From Macrotrachela quadricornifera (taxonomy: Eukaryota; Rotifera; Eurotatoria; Philodinida; Philodinidae), in NCBI GenBank assembly GCA_022393335.1, contig JAJEKB010001368.1, forward strand, positions 692,571 to 756,570: a stretch of DNA of 64,000 bases. Direction: 5' to 3'. Numbering within the stretch: the stretch's first letter is position 1; each line of letters begins with the position of its first letter. Positions 9,803-20,987 of this stretch are shown here, in pieces. The position numbers were made by a program, and so were the translations under genes. The notes under the pieces were generated by a model that had not been told where the DNA came from, searched no databases, and worked only from the letters and a program-made list of their open reading frames with translations.

Positions 9803-12082
9803 TTTTAAATTAATTAACTACGGATTTTAGACGTAGAATAACAGAAGTAATTTAATTCAAATTGTGATTTCTATATTAAAGAAAAACTGTATAATATAGT
9901 ACAATTCTAATTCTTTTCTCGGTTCTGTACAGATTCAATATTATTTTGCTTCAAAAACGTATAAACATTAATTCGAAGCCATACTGATCAATTACTCATC
10001 AAAAAATGTTTTGTATAATAGACTATTCTTGATAACGAATGTATTATTAACATCCTCAAAAGAGTTGGAGGCATAAATTAATAATTGCAGGGAGGAAACA
10101 TTTTTGGCACTTTCCTTTGTCAACAGTGGTCTAAAATAATATGCTTCCTCAGATCTTGCTAAATGAACTTTTGAGACTAAAGCATGTTTTGCCCAATAGT
10201 TAAAAAACTTCTTATCACTATATTGAAATAAATATCAAAATTTTATTCTTTTGATTATACGTTTATCTCAACGTTTCATTCGAAATATCATCTCATTAAA
10301 ATCACCATTAACCATTTCTGCATAGACAAGAAGTGTGTGGTATTTTATCACATGAATTTTCAAAAATATACTCAAACCATGAGTATGCTTTTTTCAAAAA
10401 CTGACCAAATAAATAGAAAAACAAATGTTTCCTTATCCGAAGAAAGTACAGACGTAAAACGTTTGCTTTTTACGTTGAAGGAGTACAATTATTAGAGTTA
10501 TGACTGATATGATATACATTCTTTTTGTAAAAGTTAATTTAGCCTACATTATTTCTACTTTGGAAGAATAGTGATCATATTTATCTGTTACAGAGATGAA
10601 ATCTTTATATGTTGAAAAAATGACATATATATTAATGGACAATGTAAAATGGTGAAAAGAGTAAATCAACTTATCTGTATTACCTGTATGCAGTATGTCG
10701 AGTTTTAATGATATCGATGTAGAGACGGACAAATTTTACAGGCAAACAGAACAATATATATTATTATCACGTGTGATAACAGTCACTTTTTTTTTCTTTC
10801 CCATCTTGACGTTAACATCTATACGATAATAAACATCCAATACAATTCTTTTTACAAAGATGAAGCAACATACTTTCATCGGTAATGATGGATTATTGAT
10901 ATATACGATGCTATTTTTCGTTTATTGCCAAGATACATGCAATGACTCAGGCTGAATTGCGACATATATTTGCTTTCTATTATTTATACAGAATTTGAAT
11001 ATATTTGTCCTTATCGAGACAAAATCTTAGTAAAGCAACATAAAAAGCTAATGCATTTTGAAAATTGAAATAAGATGTACTTTTATCTTTCTATTTTCTT
11101 AGAAATTTTATATATTAAATATTCTTCAAGCTTCTATTTTTCATTTATAAAATGAACTTTTAAATAACATAGAAATGCGGTATTAATGGTTAGATTTTGA
11201 AAAGTTAAGAGAAATATTTTTAAAACGCCATTGAGACATTCAACACTCTAAGTCAATATTCTTATTCGATTGATGTCGTTCAAATACATCACATGTTTTC
11301 TTTGCTCATCAATTATTGTTCTTTCAACTAAAATCGTTTTGTTGATGAGTAACAAGTTTCTCTTCGCTCAGAAATGTAGGAAAAACTAGTTTTTTTTTCG
11401 GTGAAGAATAATCAAATACAAGCAAGATTTTTGTAAGAATAAACTGGCGAAAATTCGATCTGATCCGATCCCAACTCTGAATAACGATCATTAAGACGTA
11501 TTCCAGATTTTTTCGCATTATCTTTTATTTTCAAATTGTTCTGCATCTTCTTTTCTTCAAAATGGAAAAAATAGATAGAATATTCTTGTGCAGAATTAGC
11601 TTTTTTAATTAATTTTATCATTAATTAAATATAATAACGAGATTATTTCAACTAAAATTTACGTTTATTGGTAGAGAATCAACGTTTTTCTAACTCTCTC
11701 TTTCTGTAAAACAAATATGTTATTCAAAATGTATCGACATCTTTACCATTATTCAATTACGAATGTATTAAAAATACAAGACAATCAAACTGTATTCACA
11801 GTTATTCTCCTTTGATTTATTAAAGACAACATTGCCAATGGAAAAAAGCATCATATTGGTTATATTTTATTCTACATATGTAATATGAATAACGGACTTC
11901 ACTGTTTCATATTATTTATATAAAATTCATTCCTTATGACATTGATTAAATAGCAAATATGCCTCTCCTATTGACTCTTTTCATGGACAATTCACATTTT
12001 TTTCACTTGCATTCTGCTGCGTTATTAGATTAATATCAATTAATATATTTGAAGTATTTCTTTTTTTTTTCCAACATATGAC
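9803..12082. other. Long intergenic region between divergent ART and oxidase genes
   Basis: A 2.3-kb AT-rich region upstream of both the minus-strand ART gene and the plus-strand oxidase, so it must hold both promoters. I could not identify a convincing TATA box. Apart from a possible helicase relic at 10037-10195, I recognise nothing. Short antisense open frames at 10544-10732 and 11324-11621 have no family features. Confidence 0.4.
10037..10195 (-). pseudogene. Possible Helitron/PIF1-like helicase fragment
   Basis: On the minus strand an uninterrupted 50-residue stretch reads ARSEEAYYFRPLLTKESAKN and continues with SLQLLIYASNSFEDVNNTF. It resembles the ExxYYLRLLLxxxxGAxSFxDLRTVxGxxYxTFxxA block conserved in Helitron-encoded and other PIF1-like helicases. 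The match is short, the glycine-alanine step is altered, and no further helicase motifs were found nearby. I treat it as a tentative relic. Confidence 0.35.
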
Positions 12083-14734
12083 ATGAAGTTGTTACTAATA
12101 CAGTTGTTTCTTCATTTTTTGCTGACAATATCTGCAAAAAGTAAGAATTTAATAATAATTGTAAGCGAAAAGCGTAATTTATTGATATATTGTTATTTTT
12201 TGAGTGAAATCTACATCAATTAATGGAACTGTAACATCACATGGAAATGAAAATATACAGTTTTTAAAAGGTGCTAATCTTGTTTTAATTATTAAACAAG
12301 ATAGAAATCATAATGAGATCCATAATTTAAGATTGAATACGACACAATCATCATTTCCTATTCATTTCATTATACAAAATATAACTGGACTGAAAAGGAC
12401 TGGCGTTTATCTTCTTTCATTATTAATTTTCGGTCAACCACATCGATTGTTATGGGAAGGTGTTCTTTTTCAACAATATTTGATAATTAATCAAAGCAAT
12501 TCTATTGCTTTTATTGTTCACGATGTATGTAAGTAATATTTTATCATTATTATTTTTTTTTTCGCATTGTATCATCTTATCTGAATAGCAAATCTGGCCA
12601 AATGTTTGTCTGAAGGATATCTGTGCCTAAATACAAATCAAATGTCCCACCAAATTTTTATATCCGAATGTTGTAATGGTACCACCTGTCAAAATTCCGG
12701 TGAAAATAAACTAGACAAACTTACTTGCAATAGTAAATCTCCTAGTAAGATTGACTTATTCCGGTTATTGTAGGGGATACCTTCGGGTCCTCTAGTGATA
12801 TGTTATGAATACTAATTGGAATATGATAGCGAAGTGTATGAAGGCACACAGAAGGATAAACTGCCTCAACTTAGTTTCTGTAGTTGAGAAAGAAGTACAT
12901 AAATGTTAAAAAATTTTGCATAGTCAAGAAACCTAGTTGGATCAAAATCAATCTATAATCAATTATTTTTACTTTTTGAAGTGCATACAACAAATCAATT
13001 TTAAATCCATGGTTTTTACATTTATTTTTTAAAGTGTCGAACTTTACCTGTAGCACCAAAATACTTACTTCTTTCTTAGTTTTTGAAAGTATTGCATTTA
13101 AAGTACGTCTTGTTAGCTGTATTTAATTTGATTTGAAAATATTTTTTTAGGAAAGAATCGTACGTACAATGATATATTTCGTGTTCGATGGTTTAATGCA
13201 TCTCCTGACACATATGAAAGATCTATATTAAGTATTAATGATCAAATTCCAGCACCAACTATTGTAGTAGAACAAGGCGATAATAAATATAACATTAATT
13301 AATGAATCATCAGAAGAAACTGCAATTCATTGGCACGGTTTATTACAAAGAAATACATTACATATGGATGGAGTTCCAGGTGTTACTCAATGTCCTATTT
13401 TACCAAATCAATCCTATGTATACACATATTCCACAAATGAACAATCAGGTACTTATTGGTATCATTCACATTATGCGATGCAATATGGTGATGGTCTTAA
13501 AGGTGTTTTAATTATAAAAGATCCAAATGATCCATGGAAATCTTTTTATGAAGATGAAGAAGTTCTTCAACTAACTGATTGGTATCATACACCAGCTCAT
13601 ATACATCTTCAATCATATTTATTCCCCGGTACATTAGATCCTATACCGGATACAGGTCTTATTAATGGTATCGGACAATTCAATTGTCGAACAAATCAAA
13701 CATGTTCTTATTATCGTGCATCTATTCGATCAGGTAAAACAAAACGATTTCGTATAATCAATACATCTGTTTATGCCAGAATAACATTAACAATCGATCA
13801 ACATGAAATGAAATTAATTGAAGCAGATGGAATTTATTTAGACGGAAATAAATATGTTAGAAGTATTCGTTTAACTCCTGGACAACGATATTCTGTATTA
13901 ATTACTGGTAAAATGAATTATTCCAAAAGTTATTGGATCCGTGCAACAATTCATCCATTTATTGATTATAATAATAATTATAATTCATCGATTCAATCTA
14001 ATGTTCGTGCCATTCTACAGTATATTAACAAAGGTAGTGACCATCTTCAAACAATTGTACCATCGATAGATACATTTGATAATGATGCGTCTATTATCAA
14101 CCAATCATTTATTCAAGGAGAAATATTTACGGATGAATTGGGATTAATTCCAGTGAATAATAAAAATTTTATTGTTCCAAATAATAAAAATCCTAAAACG
14201 TTCATTTATAATTCTCAACATAAAGGTCAAAATCCAGGTTATTTCTATCTTAATAATCAAACATTCACTCATCCAACCAATTCCAGTTTATTATCATCAA
14301 TTTTATTCAGAAATTCAAAAGAATTCAATTGGCCAGCAACTGTTAAAGTCGAAAATGATGAAATAATTGAAGTTATTATAAATAATATTGATTTTGCACC
14401 TCACCCATTTCATCTTCGTGGTCATCATGTATGGATATTAGCACAAGGAAATACAAAAGATGGTTATCTCAATCAATCAACATTCAAAAATATTATTTAT
14501 AATAAAATTAATCCAATCTATCGAGATACATTTACAGTTAATCCATTTTCTTATGTCATTGTTCGTTTTAAAACAGATAATCCTGGTCTATGGATGTTGC
14601 ATTGTCATAATGATTGGCATTTACAGTTGGGAATGGCTTTAGTTGTTATTGAATCATCGGAAAAAATGAAAGATTATTATTTTAATAATAATTTAACAAA
14701 TTATACTCCATCACAATGTCTAAATCATTCTTAA
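12083..14734 (+). CDS. Secreted multicopper oxidase with knottin-like exon; frameshifted, one copper ligand lost
   Basis: Exons: 12083-12140, 12205-12528, 12589-12744 and 13151-14734, with GT-AG introns all in phase 1. Exon 1 encodes a signal peptide. Exon 2 encodes about 108 residues resembling a YbaY-type beta domain (weak). Exon 3 encodes a 52-residue six-cysteine module, C-x6-C-x14-CC-x4-C-x12-C. Exon 4 is a three-cupredoxin multicopper oxidase: HWH (239-241), HSH (284-286), H597-x2-H600, and HCHNDWHLQLGM (663-674) with type-1 Cys664. The third ligand motif, normally HxxHxH, reads HPFHLRGH, so the type-3 copper His is Arg602. One extra base near 13288 breaks the frame between EQGDNK and ITLINESSEET; without it the protein is 706 residues. 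It is therefore a recent pseudogene, or the base is a sequence error. AATAAA lies at 14757-14762. Expected role: oxidation of phenols or metal ions outside the cell. Confidence 0.8.
12589..12744 (+). other. Oxidase exon 3: knottin-like six-cysteine module
   Basis: A complete phase 1-1 exon of 156 bp. It starts after AATAG and ends before GTAAGATT. Joined with the flanking phase-1 bases it reads without stops and holds six cysteines, in KCLSEGYLC, ECCNGTTC and LDKLTC. This is the inhibitor-cystine-knot order C-C-CC-C-C. The exon contains no start codon in this frame and sits between two introns, so it is easily missed. Symmetric phase makes it an exon-shuffling unit. Confidence 0.65.
12745..13150 (+). 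mobile_element. Oxidase intron 3 carrying a copy of a foldback repeat
   Basis: This 406-bp intron is six to seven times longer than the 64-bp and 60-bp introns of the same gene. From about 12815 to 12900 it matches one arm of the 600-bp hairpin at 36655-37265. Shared blocks include a tagcgaagt-like core, cacacagaaggat and the cagtttct segment. The intron therefore grew by insertion of a non-autonomous element. Confidence 0.6.
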
Positions 14735-14762
14735 ACTATTCATTTTTTTATATTTAAATAAA

Positions 14763-15150
14763 TCAAATTTTTTTCAATGGAATAAAAAAAAAGAAGTGTC
14801 ATAGTAAATAGAGTAAGACGAACGATGTGAATATACATTAATTATGTCATATAACTGTATTAGAGCATAATTTACGATGCATGCCTTCTATTCATTTTTT
14901 TATATTGTCGTGACGCGATAAAAAACGATCTTTATGTTCAATTTTACATTTATTTGATAAGAATCTTTCAATGATGAATAATCTGAGTAATTCAAATTTA
15001 ACGGCTGATCATTTAGTTGATATTTCAGCAACCTTTTCATCTCGTAACGATCACAAAGTTAATAAATATATCAGTGAATTATTATTAGTTTTTTCTTCTA
15101 ACTTTTCTCATATATCTCTGATATTTTATATTTAATCATCACACTTAGTA
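14763..15150. other. Non-coding, nothing recognised
   Basis: AT-rich DNA between the oxidase poly(A) signal and the LSDAT relic. No feature was recognised. Confidence 0.35.
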
Positions 15151-15154
15151 TTAA

Positions 15155-15636
15155 ATCTTGTGGAACAGTTACTTGTAAACAACTTCCGTATCATCTAATA
15201 CACAGACATGGAATATTTTATTACAAGGTGACCATAATCAATCAAATAGAGCTAATTCTATCCGAGTGCCATCGAATACATCGCTATCATATGTTAAACA
15301 ATCACTAGCTCGAAAATGTCAAAATAAAGCAAGTAGAATATTTTTAAACTATTTTTAAAAAAATTTATCTGACCATGGTGCCCATTACTTGTTGTATCAG
15401 TACCTGACAGTGCTAGAGAATATAGTATGAAATCAAAATTGTTTTGGATATTTTGCCAAGATCTTCTTAGAGTGGTCAAATCAACTGGTTTTATTTCATC
15501 ATAAAAAATATTTTCAAACTTTTATTCTTTACTCTTTAGATGTTTGAATAAATACAGGTGGTGTTAATACAAGTATTACAAAATTGATTAAAAAAATAAT
15601 TCGAACAAATCCCAATCTATCGTATCCGATCCATTT
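15155..15636 (+). pseudogene. TRPM-type LSDAT domain relic
   Basis: Three short blocks in correct order match the N-terminal LSDAT domain of TRPM-like channels. They are RANSIRVPSNTSLSYVKQ, then VVSVPDSAREYSMKSKLFW leading into VVKSTG, then TGGVNTSITK followed by NPNLSYPIHL. Intact relatives read ISVTGG...KPRL...TTGAWIITGGTNTGVxK (family knowledge, from memory). Frameshifts and stops separate the blocks. The homology stops exactly at a TTAA (15635-15638) followed by a piggyBac-like terminus, so an insertion seems to have truncated it. No channel transmembrane region is present. Confidence 0.55.
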
Positions 15637-16415
15637 AACCCTTTAACTGACGCCGACATATATATACATGTCATGAACTTTATTAGTATACAAAACTAGC
15701 ACAATCAATCGTAATGCATATTTGTTTGGATTCGTCTGCATAGAGAGAAGTATCAAATAGCTGAAGCTTGTGATACTATCGTTTCATAATGGCATGCTCT
15801 AGAATTATGTCTTGAAAAAAAGAGTGTGCATCGAGAACAGCCAGTGTCGTATACATATGGTTGTTTTTTGTTCTCTTGCTTCTTTTCCCTATAATGCATG
15901 AGCAGCACACAAGCCATATCTTTCTTGGTTTTTTATACATTGGGGTTACTTCAGTGCATTGTCTTGTCTTCTGTTCTTTCTTTCTCTCTCTCTACATAAA
16001 TATATATACATATAACTCGAATATATTCTAAAATGTTCTTTCTTATGCATGCCAATTATATATATATCCATCATTTTTGCGAATAATTTAGTTTTGAATT
16101 CGATTTTTTTTGTGACACGTCTTATACTGCAGAATCGTAAATATACAGTAATTAAAACACGCACAATAGCAGATCGGAACTTAACCTATTTGTTTTGTGA
16201 AGATGACAACACTTCGATTTTCAAATGTAGAAGTTGATGAAAATTCATTATACTCTGAAGCAGGATCTGAAATTGAAACAGGTTCAACTGACTATAGCAG
16301 TGACTCTGATAATGTTTCTGATGAAGATTTTCAACCAACGTCTTCTTCGTTTTACGATGAACCTCGGACGACAGGATATTTTTGCCCAAAAAAAACTGAC
16401 ATTCACTTCGACTAA
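15635..16415 (+). mobile_element. piggyBac-like element, 5' part with transposase N-terminus only
   Basis: TTAA (the piggyBac target) is followed by CCCTTTAACTGACGCCGAC, close to the usual CCCTTTnnnTGCC-like end. At 16203-16415 an open frame starting MTTLRFSNVEVDENSLYSEA is acidic and serine-rich (SDSDNVSDEDFQPTSSS), like piggyBac transposase N-termini. It stops after 71 residues and no DDE domain follows. I see no matching right end, so this is a truncated, dead copy. It is a different family member from the one at 27310-28977. Confidence 0.5.
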
Positions 16416-16552
16416 CAGTGGCTACACATCGATAGTCATACAAAAATTAAAAAGCGACACTCCTATGGGTATTTTTTGTTTATATTTTAACGAAGCCTTG
16501 GTCAGGCCTAGGACAGCTCGTTGAACCAAATCTTTTTCGAGAATTGTCTCAT

Positions 16553-16672
16553 GCGAACAGTTCTTTGCCAAGAACTGTATACAATGGGCAGTTCGTTTTT
16601 CAGGAACTGTATGTAACGAGCAGTTCTTTTTCAAGAACTGTATGCAATGAACAGTTCTTTGTGAAGAACAGT
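16553..16672. repeat. Tandem hairpin array, unit about 32 bp
   Basis: About four copies of a unit of the form cagttcttttTcaagaactg. Each unit is itself an inverted repeat (AGTTCTT...AAGAACT), separated by tatgcaatg-like spacers. A second, related array lies at 16958-17075. Confidence 0.75.
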
Positions 16673-16957
16673 ATCATCCAACAGACAAATTATATTAAAA
16701 TACAACGTAAACATTCCGAGGTGGCATACACAAGAGCATAAGTTGTCAGATACCAGTAATAATTCTGGAATTGTTCAGGTTTCGAATGGAGGTTATTAGT
16801 AAAAACTAGTTTGTCTCCACAGATAATCTAACGTTTATTTATTAGAGATATGATTATAGAGACGAATCCAATGGAATACACAGTACTAGTGAACGAAGAG
16901 TATAAAAAATGAATAAGAGTACAAAAAATAACAAGAGAGTTACGATATATTCTTGAA

Positions 16958-17075
16958 AAAGATCAGTTCCTATGAAAGAACTGCTTGAGATAAATCAGTT
17001 CCTATAAGAGAACTGTTTGGAACAGATCAGTTCCTTTCAAAGAACTGTTCAGACAGTTCTCAAAATCGGAACTGA
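16958..17075. repeat. Second hairpin array (CAGTTCC...AGAACTG)
   Basis: About three and a half copies of gatcagttccNNNNaaagaactg, each self-complementary. With the array at 16553-16672 it probably forms the subterminal repeats of one non-autonomous element. A hAT-like end (GGATCC...CTCTACTA) follows near 17090-17103, but a matching left end was not seen. Confidence 0.65.
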
Positions 17076-17103
17076 TATGGAACTGGCGGGATCCTTTCTC
17101 TAC

Positions 17104-17807
17104 TAGAGCGTTGGTGACAAGTCTTAGATATTAATGGAGCATGCATTGTTGAAAGCTATTTGTATTCTTAATATTAAAAAATAAAAAGAAAATTTCCAAA
17201 AAGAAGACGACAAAAATTTTTTATCAACCCAATATAAATTTTATTGTTTAGATTAGGCACCTGAGAAATTCTGTAATGTATCAATCCACATTTATCAGAA
17301 GATTGAACTCATTGTAGTCAGAAATTTGAATGAGCATTTTTATAGGTTTAATACAATTTCGGAGATATGATGGAAAACACTACTAATGAGGCTGATTTCA
17401 AGCTTAAATTGATTGAAATTCTCCATTTTATTTAGTAATTTTAAATCATTAACTCTGATGATTAGCTTAGTATACGTGATGCAAACCTAAAACACAACTA
17501 CTCACCAAAAATGAATAATACGAAAGTACAATAAATGTCTTTCCGTCTTGGAAGTACGAAGAAAATTGACTTACACGATAATCAATAAAATGACTCATAT
17601 TTAAAATGTTTTATCTACGTTTTTTTGTGAAGGTAAAATTACCTCATTACAAGTACTTTATGCAATAATATCGTCACTACATGCATAAGAAAACTTTAGT
17701 TCATCAGATGTCATCACTAAAACAGATCAATGTAACTATATTTAAATAAATATGAAAAAAAAGGATGTTATACATAGACCTCTCAATTTTATAGAGAAAC
17801 ACATTTA
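17104..17807. other. Non-coding, nothing recognised
   Basis: AT-rich DNA between the hairpin array and the next transposon end. No feature was recognised. Confidence 0.35.
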
Positions 17808-18239
17808 CCTGGGCCATTCAAAAAGTATGCGGACTGGTTTTATTATAAAACACTAAGAAACACTGCTGTATTTCTATTAATGCCTGTGTGCAGTTCATAC
17901 AGTTCTCTATCTATCGACATCATAAGCTCCATTGACTTGTACACACATACGAAAATATCGAAACGCATTTTAGATCACTGTCTATACACTGACAGATAAT
18001 TACAACCTGCAAGAAAGTTATAAATTTTGAAAAGCTAGTTGCCATCCAATATCTATGAACATAAGTTGGCAGTTTACGGTAACACTGCTCTATCATATAC
18101 CATGATATATGAATGAACTTGTTCTCCTACAGATCAATAACTAACTATTACTGATAGTTCTAGGCATGATGGATACATCATTTACATAATGTTAGAGAAT
18201 GTGATATTTCCGTGAAGTAACTTTAATCATACAGAGATG

Positions 18240-19640
18240 TCATAATACCGATACGCTGGGTAATGAGGTGGATACGACAAAATTTTCACTACCCCAGTAT
18301 TTTTGAAAATTTTGAAAGTTTTGGGGTAATGGCATGGATACGGCAAACTCCTCAGATATTCTGAAAATTGCAAGTTTCGAACGTTTCTTGTCTCATGTAC
18401 AGATATCTCCTTGAACTCTTCAATAAACATCCATAGCATTAAACTTGCGGATGATGCAGGAACTTTATATGGTCAGGTGACGACTTGCACAGTATATAAC
18501 CTTATATTATTCGACGCTATACCAAAAATCAAATTCCATCTAAATGTATAGTAATCACAGGAAAAGAAGGATTTGTTCCTACACACACACCTCCATTAAT
18601 AACAACATGCAAGTATGATTTCGCAACAAACGGTTTCACGCACACTGCTTGGTATGCAGGTGAGTGAGAAAATGATTACAGCGAAATATGCAGGATGTAT
18701 CCGAAGCTTGAATGATCATAGTACCCCATCCAGCATGAGCGTGAGGGGGAAATGATTATAGCCCAGGACCCAGCATGAGGGTGAGGGGGAAATGATTATA
18801 GCCCAGGACCCAGCATGAGGGTGAGGGGGAAATGGTTATAGCCCAGGGCCCAGCATGAGGGTGAGGGCAAAAATCACTACATCATCTAACCATGCATACG
18901 GCTGATGGCGGAAATGAATGTAGCACATCAGCGAGCACGCAACTGAGGGCGGAAATGATTCCAGCACATCACAGCGTGTGCCGATGATAGCCGGATCTCA
19001 TCGAGTCCACACATGGTCCTACCATGAACGACAGGATAATCATTGCTCGAAAAAAAATTGTGGCGCTGAGAAAGATTTCCGCATTGCACTATACTTTCTC
19101 CGACTGTTTGCCGCAGGCTTAGCATAACACTTTATTACTTTCTCATCACACCAGCTGTGTCATGCAGACCTACTGATATACTCTTAAACGCCGACCATTA
19201 GAGTTAAAATGCATCCAACTCGATTACACTTCAGTACCATGCCCAGAAAGAACTCCTATAACTGATTTCAGAATACCACACAACACATTAAACGTGTCTG
19301 CCTACCAAAAACGAACCAAGCACCACGTTCATGCACACCTTTCACTCAATTCTCTAATCGCTATAGCTCAATAACTTGAAAATCGACCAGACATAAACAC
19401 ATGACAACCCTCACACTTGGAGACCACCAACCACATTCCAGGAGAAAAATTTCGCATACTACAAGCAATATGGTTAACTTCGACCAAATCAGTATCACCG
19501 TCATACAAACATTCTCACAACTAAAAAGGCAGTGAAAATTTTGTCGTATCCATGTCATTACCCCAAAACTTTCAAGAATACCGGGGTAGTGAAAATTTTG
19601 TCGTATCCACCTCATTACCCCAAAACTTTCAAAATTCTCA
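18240..19640. repeat. Inner inverted repeat pair of a 55-65 bp motif
   Basis: The motif TAATGAGGTGGATACGACAA, continuing aattttcactacccc, occurs at 18262-18345 in about two tandem variants. It recurs inverted at 19530-19640, also as two variants. The arms flank about 1.2 kb containing the 40-bp tandem repeat. Confidence 0.65.
18733..18870 (+). repeat. 40-bp tandem repeat, about 3.5 copies
   Basis: The unit is cagcatgagggtgagggggaaatgattatagcccaggacc, with two or three substitutions between copies. It is purine-rich on the plus strand. More diverged copies continue on both sides to about 18650 and 18960. No coding sense was recognised. Confidence 0.85.
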
Positions 19641-20041
19641 ACAGTGCGAGGGTGGGTAATCGTAGTTTTGCTGATGATACTCCCGTCTAATGTACCTTAT
19701 AAATCTCCATACCCACCTTTAGGATATTATGACATCCCTCTAATCATATATAATTGATTATATAAAATACTATGCACTGTAAATTTGGGATATTAGTAGT
19801 GTCCGTTATTTATCCAGATGTGATTCAACTATCTTTGATTATCAATCTTCTACAGATTTCAACAGTTATGTTATTCATATTTTAAACAATTATGGTATTC
19901 ACGCATGAACTCTTATTAATGTATGATAATTCGTCTTTACAAAATCAATTCCATTCGAAAGCTATAACGAATGATATGTAATCGATCATCATATATTGCT
20001 ATTGTATTGTCTTAAATATAAAATCAGGCATGCCTTCACTG

Positions 20042-20746
20042 TAGTGAACTGCGGAGTCGGAATGATAAAAAAAATACTCGTTGGAGTCGGAGTCGGAGTC
20101 ACAAAAAAAATTTTTTCGGAGTCAATATTGGAGTTGCATCAGTATAGCAGTCAAGTATTTTTATTCTTGTTTAAGAACACGTTTATTCTTCATATGTTAA
20201 CTAACGAACAAAAAATATACTACTATTAACACCATAAGTATTAAGAAGAGCTCATACTACCAAAGTATTCATATTAACAAGCATAGCAAACAAATTAAAA
20301 ATACTAATCCAAGAAAATCTCTGTATCACCTCAGTCACCAAAACTCTCATCGGCTCCAAACCGTTGTTGTTTAGGATTTGTGTAAATAGATTCTTCACAA
20401 GACGATGCAGTTGTAGATGACATTGATATAGTTCGTTTTTTACGGTTATTGTTCACGCTTACAGTTCCCGTGATTTTTGAAATTCAAGAAATGAATAGTA
20501 GATTCTACACTTATACAAGCTGTTCGTTTTTAGTGGTTCGTTTATATAATCATCTATTCATAATCTTAGATACTACAATGATTTAAACGTCACTAAACCA
20601 CAAAAAAAAAATTTCGGAGTTTTTCGGAGTCAAAGTCGGAGTTGGAAAAAATTTATGCTCGGAGTCGGAGGCGGAATTGAAAAAAAAAATTTTTCAGAGT
20701 CGGAGTCGGGTTTCGGAGTCGAATTTTTCGACTCCGCAGTTCACTA
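20042..20746. mobile_element. hAT-type non-autonomous element with GGAGTC subterminal repeats
   Basis: Terminal inverted repeats TAGTGAACTGCGGAGTCG (left) and CGACTCCGCAGTTCACTA (right) are perfect over 18 bp. The flanking 8-mers cttcactg and ctttacag match at 6 of 8 positions, the hAT target-site size. Both subterminal zones are packed with GGAGTC or CGGAGTCGGAGTC repeats. There is no transposase inside. It is nested in the 3.2-kb mariner-type element. Confidence 0.75.
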
Positions 20747-20987
20747 CTTTACAGAGCAAGAAATATTATCACTGAATGATGCTCAGAATTTTTAATCTTC
20801 TGTCAGTGTATAGACAGTGATCTAAAATGCATTTTAATATTTTCGTATGTGTGTACAATTTAATGGAGCTTATGATGTCTATAGATAGAGAACTGTGCGA
20901 ACTACACACGCGCATTAATAGAAATACAGCAGTGTTTCTTATTGTTTTATAATAAAACCAATCCAGATACTTTTTAAACGACAGATG

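Larger units (their letters stand above)
17808..20987. mobile_element. 3.2-kb mariner-type non-autonomous element with 185-bp TIRs
   Basis: The left arm (17808-18002) and right arm (about 20800-20987) are inverted copies about 185 bp long. The outer ends are CCTGGGCCATTCAAAAAGTA on the left and its diverged complement on the right. Both ends are flanked by TA, the Tc1/mariner target duplication. No transposase frame lies inside. The interior holds a second inverted pair (18240-18345 with 19530-19640), a 40-bp tandem repeat and a nested hAT-type element (20042-20746). Confidence 0.65.

Noticed and set aside
9543..9830. Plus-strand 95-codon open frame
   Set aside because: Antisense to the low-complexity N-terminus of the ART-TPR gene; no domain.
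12589..12744. Reading the knottin-like exon as a stand-alone toxin gene
   Set aside because: It has no start codon or signal peptide of its own and is in phase with both neighbouring oxidase exons.
18733..18870. CRISPR-like array
   Set aside because: The 40-bp units are directly adjacent without unique spacers, and the genome is eukaryotic; this is an ordinary tandem repeat.
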